64,000 bases of DNA from Phallusia mammillata (taxonomy: Eukaryota; Chordata; Ascidiacea; Phlebobranchia; Ascidiidae), in contig QLIY01000260.1 in the NCBI GenBank assembly GCA_003260075.1, forward strand, positions 115,425 to 179,424. Reading direction: 5' to 3'. This document shows, in pieces, positions 9,441 to 21,724 of the stretch (within the stretch, counting starts at the first letter, position 1; each line of letters opens with the position of its first letter). The notes beneath the pieces were generated by a model. It made no database searches, was not told where the DNA came from, and saw only the letters and a program-made list of their open reading frames with translations. The translations under genes were made by a program, and so were the position numbers.

Positions 9441-11885
9441 ATGGAGATGATCATCAAGACGATTATAATAATTATTGTTGGGGTAGCGGAGGGAATGAAA
9501 GTTAGAATGAGCCACTACGAAAAGTGAGTATATTTATAGTTCGAACTTCAATAACATGTGCTGATTTCAAACGTTTCTTCATATTAGAACAAGGGTCGGC
9601 AACCTTTTTTGCACGGCGGACCGCTTTGGAAAGTAAAATTTTACCGCGGACCGGTCATAAAAAAACTACAAATATTTAGCAATAAAAACGCTTAAATTAG
9701 TTAATCATCCCCGGAATACATGGGCAAAATGTTCATAGCATTTAACCTGAAAAATTATACGGCCCGGTAACGAACTCTTCGCGGTCCGGTACCGGGCCGC
9801 GGACCGGCGGTTGCCGACCACTGTATTAGAACATCTAACATTAAAGGCATAAATTATCTTAAAACTTCGTATATTTGAAGCTTTGTTTATGGAATTTTAT
9901 GTGATTAAGTTGTTCCAGTGACATACGCCAGTTTGATTGAGTTACGCTTACGGCTTCACGACTAAAGTGACGTTTAAACTGCGTACTATATAAAATGCTT
10001 GCAGAAAGCTTCAAACTTTTCTATGTTTGATATATATTGCTGGCGTAGTCACCATAATCGTTCCACGATCGTATCTTAGGAAATTTAGGCACCAGCTCGC
10101 TTCGAAAACCATTTTTTTGTATTTTTATCATATGATGGTAATATCATATTTGCAAATGTCAGGGGCATATACGATTAGAATGTCAATTTTATTTTCCAGC
10201 CAAAAGAAGTGCACAAAGGTAAACAATTATACATCTTGTAGCATTTGCAGGCGTGTTCGGGGAACAGTAAACCTTAAATAATTGGCATTCGACCGATACT
10301 AGCTACGCATTCGTGGCGAGAAATCGTATTAATTTTGTTTATGCTTGGGGGCTGGTTGACAAAACGGTTGTAAGCAAACAAACTTTAAACAACCTATTCC
10401 CATTTAAGGCTATAAGTAAAGAGCAATGCTCGTCGACCTTTTATTCACCCTTTAGAACCTGTCAATGTATGCGATTTTATGCACTCTTGAGAATTATGTA
10501 ACAACAAATTTTGTTTTTGGACGTTACCGACATAACTGTTAGTTTTATTCATGAGAACCAAAGTGTTTCAAAATACTAGTATGTATGCAATCATGCAAGC
10601 ACTGCAACACACTGCGGCAAATTACTACATCTCGAACAGATACTTTTGGTGAACCTTTATGCATAAAATCACCGATCTGGGCACAAGTCTAGTAAGCAAT
10701 TTGGGCTCTGATGCAGTCGCTTGTAGAGTTTTAACGAACAGTTTCACAATGCGTGTTTTTGTCTAGTAAGGACTTCGGCATGTTTTGTGTCACAAATATT
10801 TCACTGCCGCTGACGTATAACAGATGACGCGCCGATATTCGATGACGCGCCAATAAGTTTCATGCATGCAAAGTTGAATGCATCTGAAAGGGTGACACAG
10901 ACACCAAACATGGATGATCACAAACTTTACTAACCTTTAGTTAACGTGTTATTAAAAACACGAAAATTCAAAAGAACAGGCAAATGCTATAAAACATATT
11001 GAGCTTTTCAGTTTACCCAGTCCATCGCGACGTAATAATGTCAACATGTCTTACATGAACTTTTGTTTCTGGGATTTTAGTGGCTTAGCTGGCATTGCTG
11101 CAGAGTACCAACAGTTCAAAGCGCTTCTACACCGAAACCCGCAACTCATGGACACATTAGACGTGATCAACATCACCAACGATGACGTAGACGCTGCTAT
11201 TCGTCGTGAGAAGAGGTCAGCTAGAAATGAAAGCTGTCCAATATTTACAAACAGCTACTTACAGAAGGCAGAATCGCCAAGGGAACGCAGTTTATCACCT
11301 TGGAAATTTGTGCGCGAATTTGATGCGAGAAGGTAGGCAAAGATATCTAACTTGTCCTGATCTCAGAGGTAAAAACAATATACAGTAAATCTCGATTAAT
11401 TCGGACGTGTTTGGACCTAATTTGTCCGGGTTAGCCGAAGATCCGGATTAACCGATGTCGAATAGTCCAAGCCTTACCACATTACAAATCATTTCTGCCT
11501 AAGTTTTTGTCCGCAATAGGCGAAGATCCGGATGGACCAAATCCTGTTTAATCGAGGTTTACAGTAATAACAGTCTGTGATTCATGTATTTATTTCAATT
11601 TGCAGAACGCCACGATACTTACTGAAAGCCAAATGCCTATGCGATGGCTGTATCAACATTGTAACTGGAAGGGAAACCAAGCACCTGAGAAGTGTGCCAA
11701 CGCATATGCGCATTACCGTTGTAAAAACTTACAAAAGAAAACTCTGTTATGAAACTGCAAATATTGCTATTGGGTGTACTTGTGTAGTTCCCAGCCGTAA
11801 ACCTACAGCAGGCAAAACTGCTGCCCCGAAATCCGAAAAATCCAAAAAAAATTGTTACAAGCGTCCAAAAGCCAACCTCAGTTAA
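9441..11885 (+). CDS. IL-17 family cytokine, gene B
   Basis: Exon 1 is 9441-9523 (start MEMIIKTIIIIIVGVAEG, signal peptide), exon 2 is 11081-11332, and exon 3 is 11606-11885 with a TAA stop. Phases are 2 and 2 and the product is 204 residues. The middle exon has RREKRS (possible furin site), NIT, and ends in SPWKFVREFDARR. The last exon has KCLCDGC (about 121-127), SVPTHMRITVV, the central Cys in KLCYE, GCTCV, and a basic tail KKNCYKRPKANLS. It is clearly a recent duplicate of gene A, with exon sizes 77/252/286 in A and 83/252/280 here. The reading frame is intact. Exons 2 and 3 appear again 2.8 kb downstream. Family assignment is firm; receptor and cell source cannot be seen. Confidence 0.9.
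9590..9823. mobile_element. hAT-type MITE with perfect 8-bp target duplication
   Basis: The ends CAAGGGTCGGCAACC and GGTTGCCGACCACTG are inverted repeats. TATTAGAA flanks both sides exactly (9582-9589 and 9824-9831). It lies in intron 1 of IL-17 gene B. The start of the 2.8-kb duplicated block falls inside this element (9733). Confidence 0.85.
11383..11564. mobile_element. Pogo/Tigger-like MITE in intron 2 of gene B
   Basis: It begins CAGTAAATCTCGATTAATTC and ends TTAATCGAGGTTTACAG between TA dinucleotides. It is orthologous in position to the element at 5525-5706 in gene A. The copy at 14184-14365 is part of the 2.8-kb duplication. Confidence 0.7.
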
Positions 11886-13881
11886 AATAGTTAAAGTAAA
11901 ATAATGTAAATCAAGTGGAAAAAAATAGCTTATATGCAAAGTTCTAAAGGAGTTTTCACACAAAAAGATAAATTTAAATACCAATGCTGACGATACAAAA
12001 TATTCAGTTGTACAATTGTTTGCAATCTCTACTTTATTCTCAACACCACTAAACATGGTAAAAATACGGAACAAAAACATGGTTAAAACCGTAAAGCTGA
12101 AGAAGCAAAAATAAACAATCTATTTCATAATTTTGAAATTTGCAAAACATATGTAACATAAAGATCTTTAATTGATTTTTGCAGAATATATCTATACTTA
12201 CTGTGTGTACAACGTAAAAAACACATTTTTTATGTAGCATGTTTTCACGTACAATCGAATGTCTACGAAGCGTTACGCTTTTGACGAATATTGTTGATTT
12301 TTGTTGAAATAAAACATCGATTCAGTTGTGATTTTTAAGCAGTATCAATGATCCGTTTTTAAATCAGACTAGTCCATTTTTAATAAACCGGGCTTTTGTG
12401 TCTTTGAAGTTTTTTTATTCCACGTAGTCTTGTGTAATAAACTACCAGAAATAAAAATGCTGCTTTCCGATATTATTTCGTTAGACTTCGCCACATCATA
12501 CGCTAAGCTCTTTGCTCTCATCTCGCGGACGTNTCATAGCATTTAACCTGAAAAATTATACGGCCCGGTAACGAACTCTTCGCGGTCCAGTACCGGGCCG
12601 CGGACCGGCGGTTGCCGACCACTGTATTAGAACATCTAACATTAAAGGCATAAATTATCTTAAAACTTCGTATATTTGAAGCTTTGTTTATGGAATTTTA
12701 TGTGATTAAGTTGTTCCAGTGACATACGCCAGTTTGATTGAGTTACGCTTACGGCTTCACGACTAAAGTGACGTTTAAACTGCGTACTATATAAAATGCT
12801 TGCAGAAAGCTTCAAACTTTTCTATGTTTGATATATATTGCTGGCGTAGTCACCATAATCGTTCCACGATCGTATCTTAGGAAATTTAGGCACCAGCTCG
12901 CTTCGAAAACCATTTTTTTGTATTTTTATCATATGATGGTAATATCATATTTGCAAATGTCAGGGGCATATACGATTAGAATGTCAATTTTATTTTCCAG
13001 CCAAAAGAAGTGCACAAAGGTAAACAATTATACATCTTGTAGCATTTGCAGGCGTGTTCGGGGAACAGTAAACCTTAAATAATTGGCATTCGACCGATAC
13101 TAGCTACGCATTCGTGGCGAGAAATCGTATTAATTTTGTTTATGCTTGGGGGCTGGTTGACAAAACGGTTGTAAGCAAACAAACTTTAAACAACCTATTC
13201 CCATTTAAGGCTATAAATAAAGAGCAATGCTCGTCGACCTTTTATTCACCCTTTAGAACCTGTCAATGTATGCGATTTTATGCACTCTTGAGAATTATGT
13301 AACAACAAATTTTGTTTTTGGACGTTACAGACATAACTGTTAGTTTTATTCATGAGAACCAAAGTGTTTCAAAATACTAGTATGTGTGCAATCATGCAAG
13401 CACTGCAACACACTGCGGCAAATTACTACATCTCGAACAGATACTTTTGGTGAACCTTTATGCATAAAATCACCGATCTGGGCACAAGTCTAGTAAGCAA
13501 TTTGGGCTCTGATGCAGTCGCTTGTAGAGTTTTAACGAACAGTTTCACAATGCGTGTTTTTGTCTAGTAAGGACTTCGGCATGTTTTGTGTCACAAATAT
13601 TTCACTGCCGCTGACGTATAACAGATGACGCGCCGATATTCGATGACGCGCCAATAAGTTTCATGCATGCAAAGTTGAATGCATCTGAAAGGGTGACACA
13701 GACACCAAACATGGATGATCACAAACTTTACTAACCTTTAGTTAACGTGTTATTAAAAACACGAAAATTCAAAAGAACAGGCAAATGCTATAAAACATAT
13801 TGAGCTTTTCAGTTTACCCAGTCCATCGCGACGTAATAATGTCAACATGTCTTACATGAACTTTTGTTTCTGGGATTTTAG

Positions 13882-14686
13882 TGGCTTAGCTGGCATTGCT
13901 GCAGAGTACCAACAGTTCAAAGCGCTTCTACACCGAAACCCGCAACTCATGGACACATTAGACGTGATCAACATCACCAACGATGACGTAGACGCTGCTA
14001 TTCGTCGTGAGAAGAGGTCAGCTAGAAATGAAAGCTGTCCAATATTTACAAACAGCTACTTACAGAAGGCAGAATCGCCAAGGGAACGCAGTTTATCACC
14101 TTGGAAATTTGTGCGCGAATTTGATGCGAGAAGGTAGGCAAAGATATCTAACTTGTCCTGATCTCAGAGGTAAAAACAATATACAGTAAATCTCGATTAA
14201 TTCGGACGTGTTTGGACCTAATTTGTCCGGGTTAGCCGAAGATCCGGATTAACCAATGTCGAATAGTCCAAGCCTTACCACATTACAAATCATTTCTGCC
14301 TAAGTTTTTGTCCGCAATAGGCGAAGATCCGGATGGACCAAATCCTGTTTAATCGAGGTTTACAGTAATAACAGTCTGTGATTCATGTTTTTATTTCAAT
14401 TTGCAGAACGCCACGATACTTACTGAAAGCCAAATGCCTATGCGATGGCTGTATCAACATTGTAACTGGAAGGGAAACCAAGCATCTGAGAAGTGTGCCA
14501 ACGCATATGCGCATTACCGTTGTAAAAACTTACAAAAGAAAACTCTGTTATGAAACTGCAAATATTGCTATTGGGTGTACTTGTGTAGTTCCCAGCCGTA
14601 AACCTACAGCAGGCAAAACTGCTGCCCCGAAATCCGAAAAATCTAAAAAAAATTGTTACAAGCGTCCAAAAGCCAACCTCAGTTAA
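13882..14686 (+). pseudogene. IL-17 gene B copy without exon 1
   Basis: Exon 2 (13882-14133) and exon 3 (14407-14686) are almost base-identical to those of gene B and remain open with correct splice sites. No signal-peptide exon or promoter belongs to this copy because the duplication starts inside intron 1. If real, it could only be expressed by splicing from gene B exon 1. If an artefact, it is the second allele of gene B. I favour the artefact. Confidence 0.7.
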
Positions 14687-16586
14687 AATAGATAAAGTAA
14701 AATAATGTAAATCAAGTGGAAAAAAATAGCTTATATGCAAAGTTCTAAAGGAGTTTTCACACAAAAAGATAAATTTAAATACCAATGCTGACGATACAAA
14801 ATATTCAGTTGTACAATTGTTTGCAATCTCTACTTTATTCTCAACACCACTAAACATGGTAAAAATACGGAACAAAAACATGGTTAAAACCGTAAAGCTG
14901 AAGAAGCAAAAATAAACAATCTATTTCATAATTTTGAAATTTGCAAAACATATGTAACATAAAGATCTTTAATTGATTTTTGCAGAATATATCTATACTT
15001 ACTGTGTGTACAACGTAAAAAACACATTTTTTATGTAGCATGTTTTCACGTACAATCGAATGTCTACGAAGCGTTACGCTTTTGACGAATATTGTTGATT
15101 TTTGTTGAAATAAAACATCGATTCAGTTGTGATTTTTAAGCAGTATCAATGATCCGTTTTTAAATCAGACTAGTCCATTTTTAATAAACCGGGCTTTTGT
15201 GTCTTTGAAGTTTTTTTATTCCACGTAGTCTTGTGTAATAAACTACCAGAAATAAAAATGCTGCTTTCCGATATTATTTCGTTAGACTTCGGCACATCAA
15301 CGCTAAGCTCTTTGCTCTCATCTCGCGGACGTTTTTTTGGTCACTGTTACAAATGCGAGAAAAAAGAAACAATTGCACCGCCATAACGATGAAATTACCC
15401 GGGTTAGATATTTCTTCAGTTTGCTTTGCGTTGGAAAGTTCAAAGAGGTAACGTGCAACCACAAATATAGCTAATAAGTTAGTTTCGGGTTAACAAGACC
15501 AAATAAATTAAACAGCACCATAAAGCAGCAGCAGTGATCAAATAAATACAACACTGACTCCTTTTGCACGAAACAATATCATTTTAGCTGTTTGCTATTT
15601 GTGTACGTAGCAATAAACAAACAGCATTACAATGATTTTCTTTAAATTAATAATTGCTGGACTCTCGATTCTTCCTCATTTTCATGTTAAAATTGATAAG
15701 TAAATTGAACCAAAAATGTGATCATTGCAAAATAGCGCCTTGTTCAAAAGGTTGCTGACCCCTGGTGCAGTTTAATATACCAGTTCAATTAACTGTTTGT
15801 TTGTTGTTTGTTGAACTGGTCGCATTTTTATCATTTTTGTCCGTTTAGCCTTTGTCCTGAAATACATGCGCCTGGCGCTGCTATAAACAGTAAACCAGAC
15901 AGATTGGGTGAGAACCGATGTCTGCAACAAACATGAATCATTATGAGTTAAAACTGAGGCAGAGCCCGTGACACCGGCAAAGTTTCGTGACAGAGGGAAA
16001 ATGAGTCGCAATTCAAAACACGTCTCAAAGCATAACGAGCATTTCTTTGACGTTCGCGGTTCAGTTCGCAAACCTTTCCATCGACATACATGGTTAACAT
16101 GGTTAATTAAAACATCATGCAATTTATGCCATTATCTATATTTGCTCAAAATTAAAGAAAAATCGTGTGATATTAATTTACTGCGTTGTTTTTTAATGAA
16201 AAATCTCTCGGAAACTAATTTGAGAAAAACGAATCTAATGGTATTTTAGGATTTCTAGTTACTGACTTTGGCCAATCGCTTGCATAGATTGTTATGTAAT
16301 TGTTCAGTCACATGACACATTATAAGTACTCGATATCTCGTCGCTTCGCAAATACCGTTTTTAGCAACTTTACAACGTCGATGCCAATATAATGACTATG
16401 CAGAAAATTAAAGTTATTATCAAAACCAGCACGCTTATTTCGAATGGCAACAGCTTGTAAAAAAATAAATCTCAACACTAAATAAATTATTGAACTTTTG
16501 GTAGGAAAAGCACACATTTTAAAAATCACAATGTATCACAAAAGCAAAAACGAGTATCAAAAATGGACATTTTTAGGCGTCATTTT
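14687..16586. other. 3' flank of the B copy; no gene seen
   Basis: Up to 15332 this repeats the 3' flank of gene B. From about 15333 to 16000 it is homologous to the 3' flank of gene A (about 6900-8300), including the right part of a hAT MITE ending near 15762. Beyond 16000 up to gene C I see nothing recognisable. Confidence 0.6.
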
Positions 16587-18070
16587 TTATGAAAACATCA
16601 GTGTTTCGGAATCATCCACAATATCAGGCAAAATTCTCGTGTTTGGAAACACACAATGGCAGCCCAGATTGACTTTGACTGGTACAGATGTGTTATCCAT
16701 TGCTCGTACGTTGCGACTGAAGGGGATAGGTCTGCTGATCAGACTCTCAGTGTAGACAAAAGATGCCCCATTTTTAACAAAGCATCCGCGACAGACGCAA
16801 GCTGTGTCCAATATGTAACGGTCTTCCTGTGCCCTGTCGGGAAATATGCAAAGGTGTCTAATACTGCAACGAGGCTTGATTGGTTAAAGTAAACCAAATT
16901 AGGAAATTACACAAAGATTTTTTTGCATGCCATTAGCCTACGACACCAATGCATTTCACAAAACTTTGTGTTACAAATGAGGAGGATAGTTTGACCCCAA
17001 ATTAGGTCTTGCGAGTTATTGACAAAACACGGGCATAGCTTTAACAAACACATAGCTATATCAGTAATCTTTAATTTGAAAAAAGCGCCTCAATAGTCTC
17101 AGTTGTTCTTATAAGCAGAAAATGTCAGCAAAACGTAAAAACGGGTGAAATTTGAATATGGGTCGGTGTATATCCAATAGACTTTAATGCGTTTATGGGC
17201 AAGTTAACATAAAGATAGTCTTCGTTTGCCGATTTGGTCCGTATGGTATTCAAGTAGAAGAGCTTACAGGTGTTTAAAACACAAAAAAACATTTTGTAAC
17301 GTTGAATTAAAGCATTGTATATGGGCCTCAAAAACAGCTCGTAGCTATAATGTAGGTTTAATGAAAACTTTTTACTACATTTTATAAGGCACTAATAAAA
17401 AGAAGCAATTGTTGAATATTTCATTAAAATGTATTCACTGTGTATCAGTCCTCGGCTTCATGGGCTAATATTTACAATTAAACACTCAAACTTCTGTAAA
17501 CTTTAACTACCTTCGGCTATCGTAGTTTTTCACATATCGCCAGGGCGAAAGAGATCTTCCTGACATGGAGTCATCAGAACCTTGTGAAAGTCCACGAAAG
17601 ATGCGGAGACATTCCGAATCTATGTTGTGCATTGCATGTGGCCCAACAGTCTTATTGTTAATGGTCTCAAGGGCGTTACTAAAAGTGGCATCGTTCCGAA
17701 GTTTTTCATCCATTTTCACGTAATCATCGTAGTCAATGCTGAAAATAAGTAAAACAATATGATTTCATTGCCTGTAAAAACGGCAAAAATTGCAAAAATG
17801 AGCAATAAACACCAATACATTTTAACGCATAAGGTTTGAAAACGACAAAAACTATACGATAAAGCCTATTGCAAAAAATGATGTGTTTTTATTCAAAAAA
17901 GAAACACTTTCAAAAATATAAAATTATAGCGTTTAAATCATAGCATGTAAATTTAAAAAGTACTATTTTGTAACCACCTAAAAATTCATCACAAAATCTT
18001 ACCTTTGCGCAAAAGAGTAGGCCACAGCGACTAACATTAAAGAAGCGACGATCATTACAAAATTCTTCAT
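16587..18070 (-). CDS. IL-17 family cytokine, gene C
   Basis: Minus-strand gene with exon 1 at 18070-18003 (start MKNFVMIVASLMLVAVAYS, signal peptide), exon 2 at 17738-17511, and exon 3 at 16833-16587. Phases 2 and 2 match genes A and B, and the product is 180 residues. Exon 2 ends SPWRYVKNYDSRR. Exon 3 has DRYILDTACVCRGC (Cys at about 111, 113, 116), SRPIPFSRNV and LGCHCVFP. It lacks the central Cys found in A and B and has no REKR site, so it is a distinct subtype closer to the orphan exon at 1192 (KRYILDSVCLCEGC). It is transcribed toward genes A and B. A good TATA box precedes it. Function is inferred from the family. Confidence 0.9.
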
Positions 18071-18161
18071 ACTTTTGTATATTTTTAACAGTTAAATTCA
18101 AGTCTTGGTCTATTTCTTGTCTCAATTTTTTTTCTCTGATCTTCTAACATCCCGTCTTTGG

Positions 18162-18169
18162 CTTTTATA
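18162..18169 (-). promoter_or_regulatory. TATA box of IL-17 gene C
   Basis: TATAAAAG on the minus strand, about 92 bp upstream of the start codon at 18070. Confidence 0.65.
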
Positions 18170-18170
18170 C

Positions 18171-21100
18171 GACAGACCACAGTATCCAACAGCAACTGAT
18201 CTCATGTTGAAAAAAAGTCCCACTCATTTTTGCGAATTCGTCATTGCACACTTCCAGTCCCGACATATATTGCCATCATACGCACGGCGTAAAACATTGC
18301 CTAATGCGAAATAACACGGACAAAGGCGTAGGCCGTGTTTTTTATCATGCCTTCGTCACAGGAAGCGTACCACATAGAAGAGACGCGAATACCTTTGTAT
18401 TCAGGTTTCGATGCGTCACTCTTTAACGCGCGTCAGACGCAAAATGCTCATCTGGCGTTAAGGAGAAAGTCACTGCTGTTGCTATAACGCAAGGAATCGC
18501 CGGAAAGCAGGGCTCGGTAAGCAAGTACACGACCGAGGTCGCTACAACCATATATGTCCTTGGTTTGGTGGACCTAGACCACTAAGAAACAAATTTCTTG
18601 TCTAGAAATTTTTTGATTATCTTATATGTTCGTTCCCCGCAAGGGAAATGATGTAGGTCGACGAGCATCATGACGTAAACGAAGAGTTTTTGTTTCTGTG
18701 TTAGTGAACTTAATGTAAAAAAAATATAAACTGTGTTGCCCAGATACTTGTTACTTAATAGTCTCTGATTACACACACTTCTGTATTCAGAATCGTACAG
18801 TCAAAAGAAAATACTACTGATTTCCAAACTGCTTTGTTGAAACTTAACAAATGTGAAAAATAAACTTTACCTGGTAAAAATTAAACAATAAAACAAAAAA
18901 AAGAAGAAAAGGGGTAGAACAAACAATTGAAATTTTGTTGTTGAGATCATTTGAGACGATAAAAACGTATAAGTGACACAGGGTGTAGTTCACGCAATTC
19001 TAAACATTGATACGAAAATAGATTCTCATTGTAACTGATTTTAAAACGAAAGAAAGTCTAATGTCCTGTTCTATGTTTATAATTAAAGCGTTAAAAATAA
19101 TCTTGTGAAACTACAGTTTTGGTATAAACGGAAGTTGTTACTGATTTTGCGTGTCTGTATGTATAATTACGTCAGTTTGACAAGATGCTGCGTCAGAAAC
19201 GCAAATTTTGTTACACAATACACGTATTAGTATTAAACTATTAGATTATGAGACAAAACGGGACAGCAAAATTACTTTTCAGGGCACGTATTATTTTATT
19301 ATTACTCATTTTTATTATTTAATGTGTTTGGCATTCTTTTAGAAAAGGTCATTAACCTTTTTATTATTATTGGAAACAACCTGATGAATTATTTTCCCCC
19401 TTTTTCAAAAAACAATGTTTTTAACTATGCGGTCAGAATAGGATGAAGTCAGAAAATAAGAAATGACCAGTGTAAATACCCCTTGCAAAATGTCGAATTA
19501 CCCCTTTGCAGCAATTACCCACAGGCTGAGCACCACTGCTTTAGAACTTAGTAAGTCGACACAAAGATAATAAAATACTAAATAGATTGGATTTAATATC
19601 ATATTGTACTTTCTTTGATAACACTATACACGGATTTGAAGTTTTATGACGAAGATAACGCCTAAATAGACGTAAAAAGCGACATCCTTTTAATATTCAA
19701 TAGTTTTTTAGAGTTGGTTTAATCTTTCGAGATGATTTCGACGTGAAAGTCAAGTAAAAGGGGAGGTTTGTGTCAATTAAACGCAGACTGCCCAAGGATC
19801 CTTCATCTCAAACAAAATACCAAAACCAAAGTTACAACCTCCAACCTTACTTACACTCATGCAAAACGTCACCGATTAACGAAATATAGGAATATACCGT
19901 TTTTTTACCCTCACGGACAGGCACGTTGCTACGCAAGTCACGAAAATGCGTCGTTACGCAAATGACGTTACACGTAGAAGAGAGGGTGGAATTTTTACGT
20001 GATATCAGAGCGGAAGTGACGCGACTGAAACAGCTAAAACTATCACATGGAAAGGAAATTTTGTTTCTGATTCAAACACTGATATAAATAACTTCGAGGA
20101 GTGTAACTATCCAACTAAATGATTTTATTAAAGTATAGTTTTTAGATTAAAAGATGAAACATCGTCTGTCAGTGTTGTGCTCATAGATTTGGAAGTACAT
20201 TAAAAAAAATGTAACGGCATGAAAACAAAGTACCTGCAAATGTTAATTATGGCAATTACGGCAAAAGGTATTGTTTAAGGAAGGTAATTTAAGAAAACTT
20301 AAAAACTAAGTTACGCATTTGATAGATGACACCACGATTATTCCAAAGAAAACGGTCATAACAAGCAGGATGTACCGAACCGGTTTAATTTGGATTTGGC
20401 CGAAACCGAATGTTCGGCAATTTTGCTGAATAATTTTCGCCTAATCAAACCAATCATTTATGACGTCACGGGAAGTCGTACGCTAGGCGTTTGACGTAAG
20501 TTCTTCTCTATAATAATGCGCCTAATCGAACTGTCTCTTTTAATGTAAGTCTGTCAAACTATTTTTTCAAGTTTTTCGACTTAGGAAGATGTTGACTTTC
20601 TTTCAGCTCCTTTGGAACAACGTCTCTCAAGTTTCTTGCTAAGAAGAGTGCAAGTAGCCGAGACAGGGTTAGAACCCGCGACTTTGTGAACACAACGAGG
20701 TTGCGAAAACCACACGGTCATACGGTCGGTCGCAATTATACGTAGCTAAGTAAGAATTCTTGCGTTTAAACAATTGAAATAGTAGTAATGTGCAGTCACG
20801 GAAGTAACGATTTCAGGTACAAACACAAATACACAATAAAACAGATCCCCACCCGTTCGACTCTTTTTTATCTTGTACACATTATAATTCTGACTGGTGA
20901 GTTCAATTGCGGTTGTGTAGGGCGCAACAGAGGACCATGAGTCATGCCCAAAATAATCACGAATATTTTTATCATACCCGAGATCCATGGGTTGAATTTG
21001 TTTACAGTGTTCCCTCCATAATATTCAGAGCCAAAACATTGGGAGCCATTGTTAGGTAAAGACCCCAAAAGCCCGACCCTTACCACTTTGTTTCCAATAC

Positions 21101-21414
21101 AAGCAACCAGCATGCCGGCAAAATATTTATTTAAATTAGTGGGCGCCAAGGGCCGACTGCAAACTCCCTTGGTCAGGTATAGTAGGGTAACATAGATTTA
21201 TCCGACTTGATGTTAAGCTAAAAAGCTTAAATGTTTCGAATCTAATATTTAAGCTTTTTACCCTGTCAAATAATACCTGCTGGTTATCTACGTAACGCAA
21301 GAAACATTCGTAACAATTTCGGCTTGACATTTGAAACCTGAAGTTGAAATGAATTCAAATAACAACGGAATCAAACTGTTGTATCAATCAGGTCTTATCG
21401 CATAACACTAATAA
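18171..21414. other. Intergenic, no gene seen
   Basis: No exon with supported splice sites was found. A decayed tRNA-like B box on the minus strand lies near 20655-20690. Positions 20371-20530 match 32631-32760. The open frames at 20746-21149 show no family resemblance. Confidence 0.5.
20371..20530. repeat. Dispersed repeat shared with 32631-32760
   Basis: Both copies contain GATGYACCGAA near the start, a TTTGGCC..TTCGG core and then CATTTATGACGTCACG. The start resembles the ends of hAT-like elements. The two copies flank the Tg1 gene block on the outside. Confidence 0.5.
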
Positions 21415-21510
21415 ACATTAAATTTTGAAAAAAAAAACTTTAGAACCGCTGTGTAACAAAAACCGTTGAAGGTTTCATTTACATGGCGGTTTAAACTTTT
21501 ATATCTAACT
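21415..21510. repeat. Inverted partner of 32180-32260
   Basis: The segment around AACCGTTGAAGGTTTCATTT at 21460-21495 is the reverse complement, with changes, of 32200-32240. Each copy lies just beyond the 3' end of a Tg1 gene (TgA and TgB). It marks the outer limit of a large inverted duplication. Confidence 0.6.
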
Positions 21511-21724
21511 ACTTTTTTACTGACAGCCTCAAATCCGAAAAAAATGTTTTCACCGGACTTTGAAAAACACCAATCTAACGAAAAACATTTTTGTTTGACT
21601 ACCAAAACAGCAAGAATGAATTTATTTGCAATAACATTATTTTACGCTGCATATTATTTTTTCAGCCATCTTCCATTTACAAATAAGTTCACATTGTGTC
21701 TTCGAATAACATGTTCTTCTTGTA

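Larger units (their letters stand above)
9733..15332 (+). repeat. 2.8-kb near-identical tandem duplication joined at an N
   Basis: Sequence 9733-12532 is repeated at 12534-15332 with only scattered single-base differences (for example at 11451/14252). The single N at 12533 is the joint. The block starts inside the hAT MITE in intron 1 and ends in the 3' flank, so the second copy has exons 2 and 3 but no exon 1 or promoter. It is either an assembly duplication of two alleles or a very young tandem copy. Confidence 0.92.

Noticed and set aside
20746-21149. Overlapping minus-strand open frames of 80 and 93 residues
   Set aside because: Different frames, no motif, no splice context; more likely repeat-derived.
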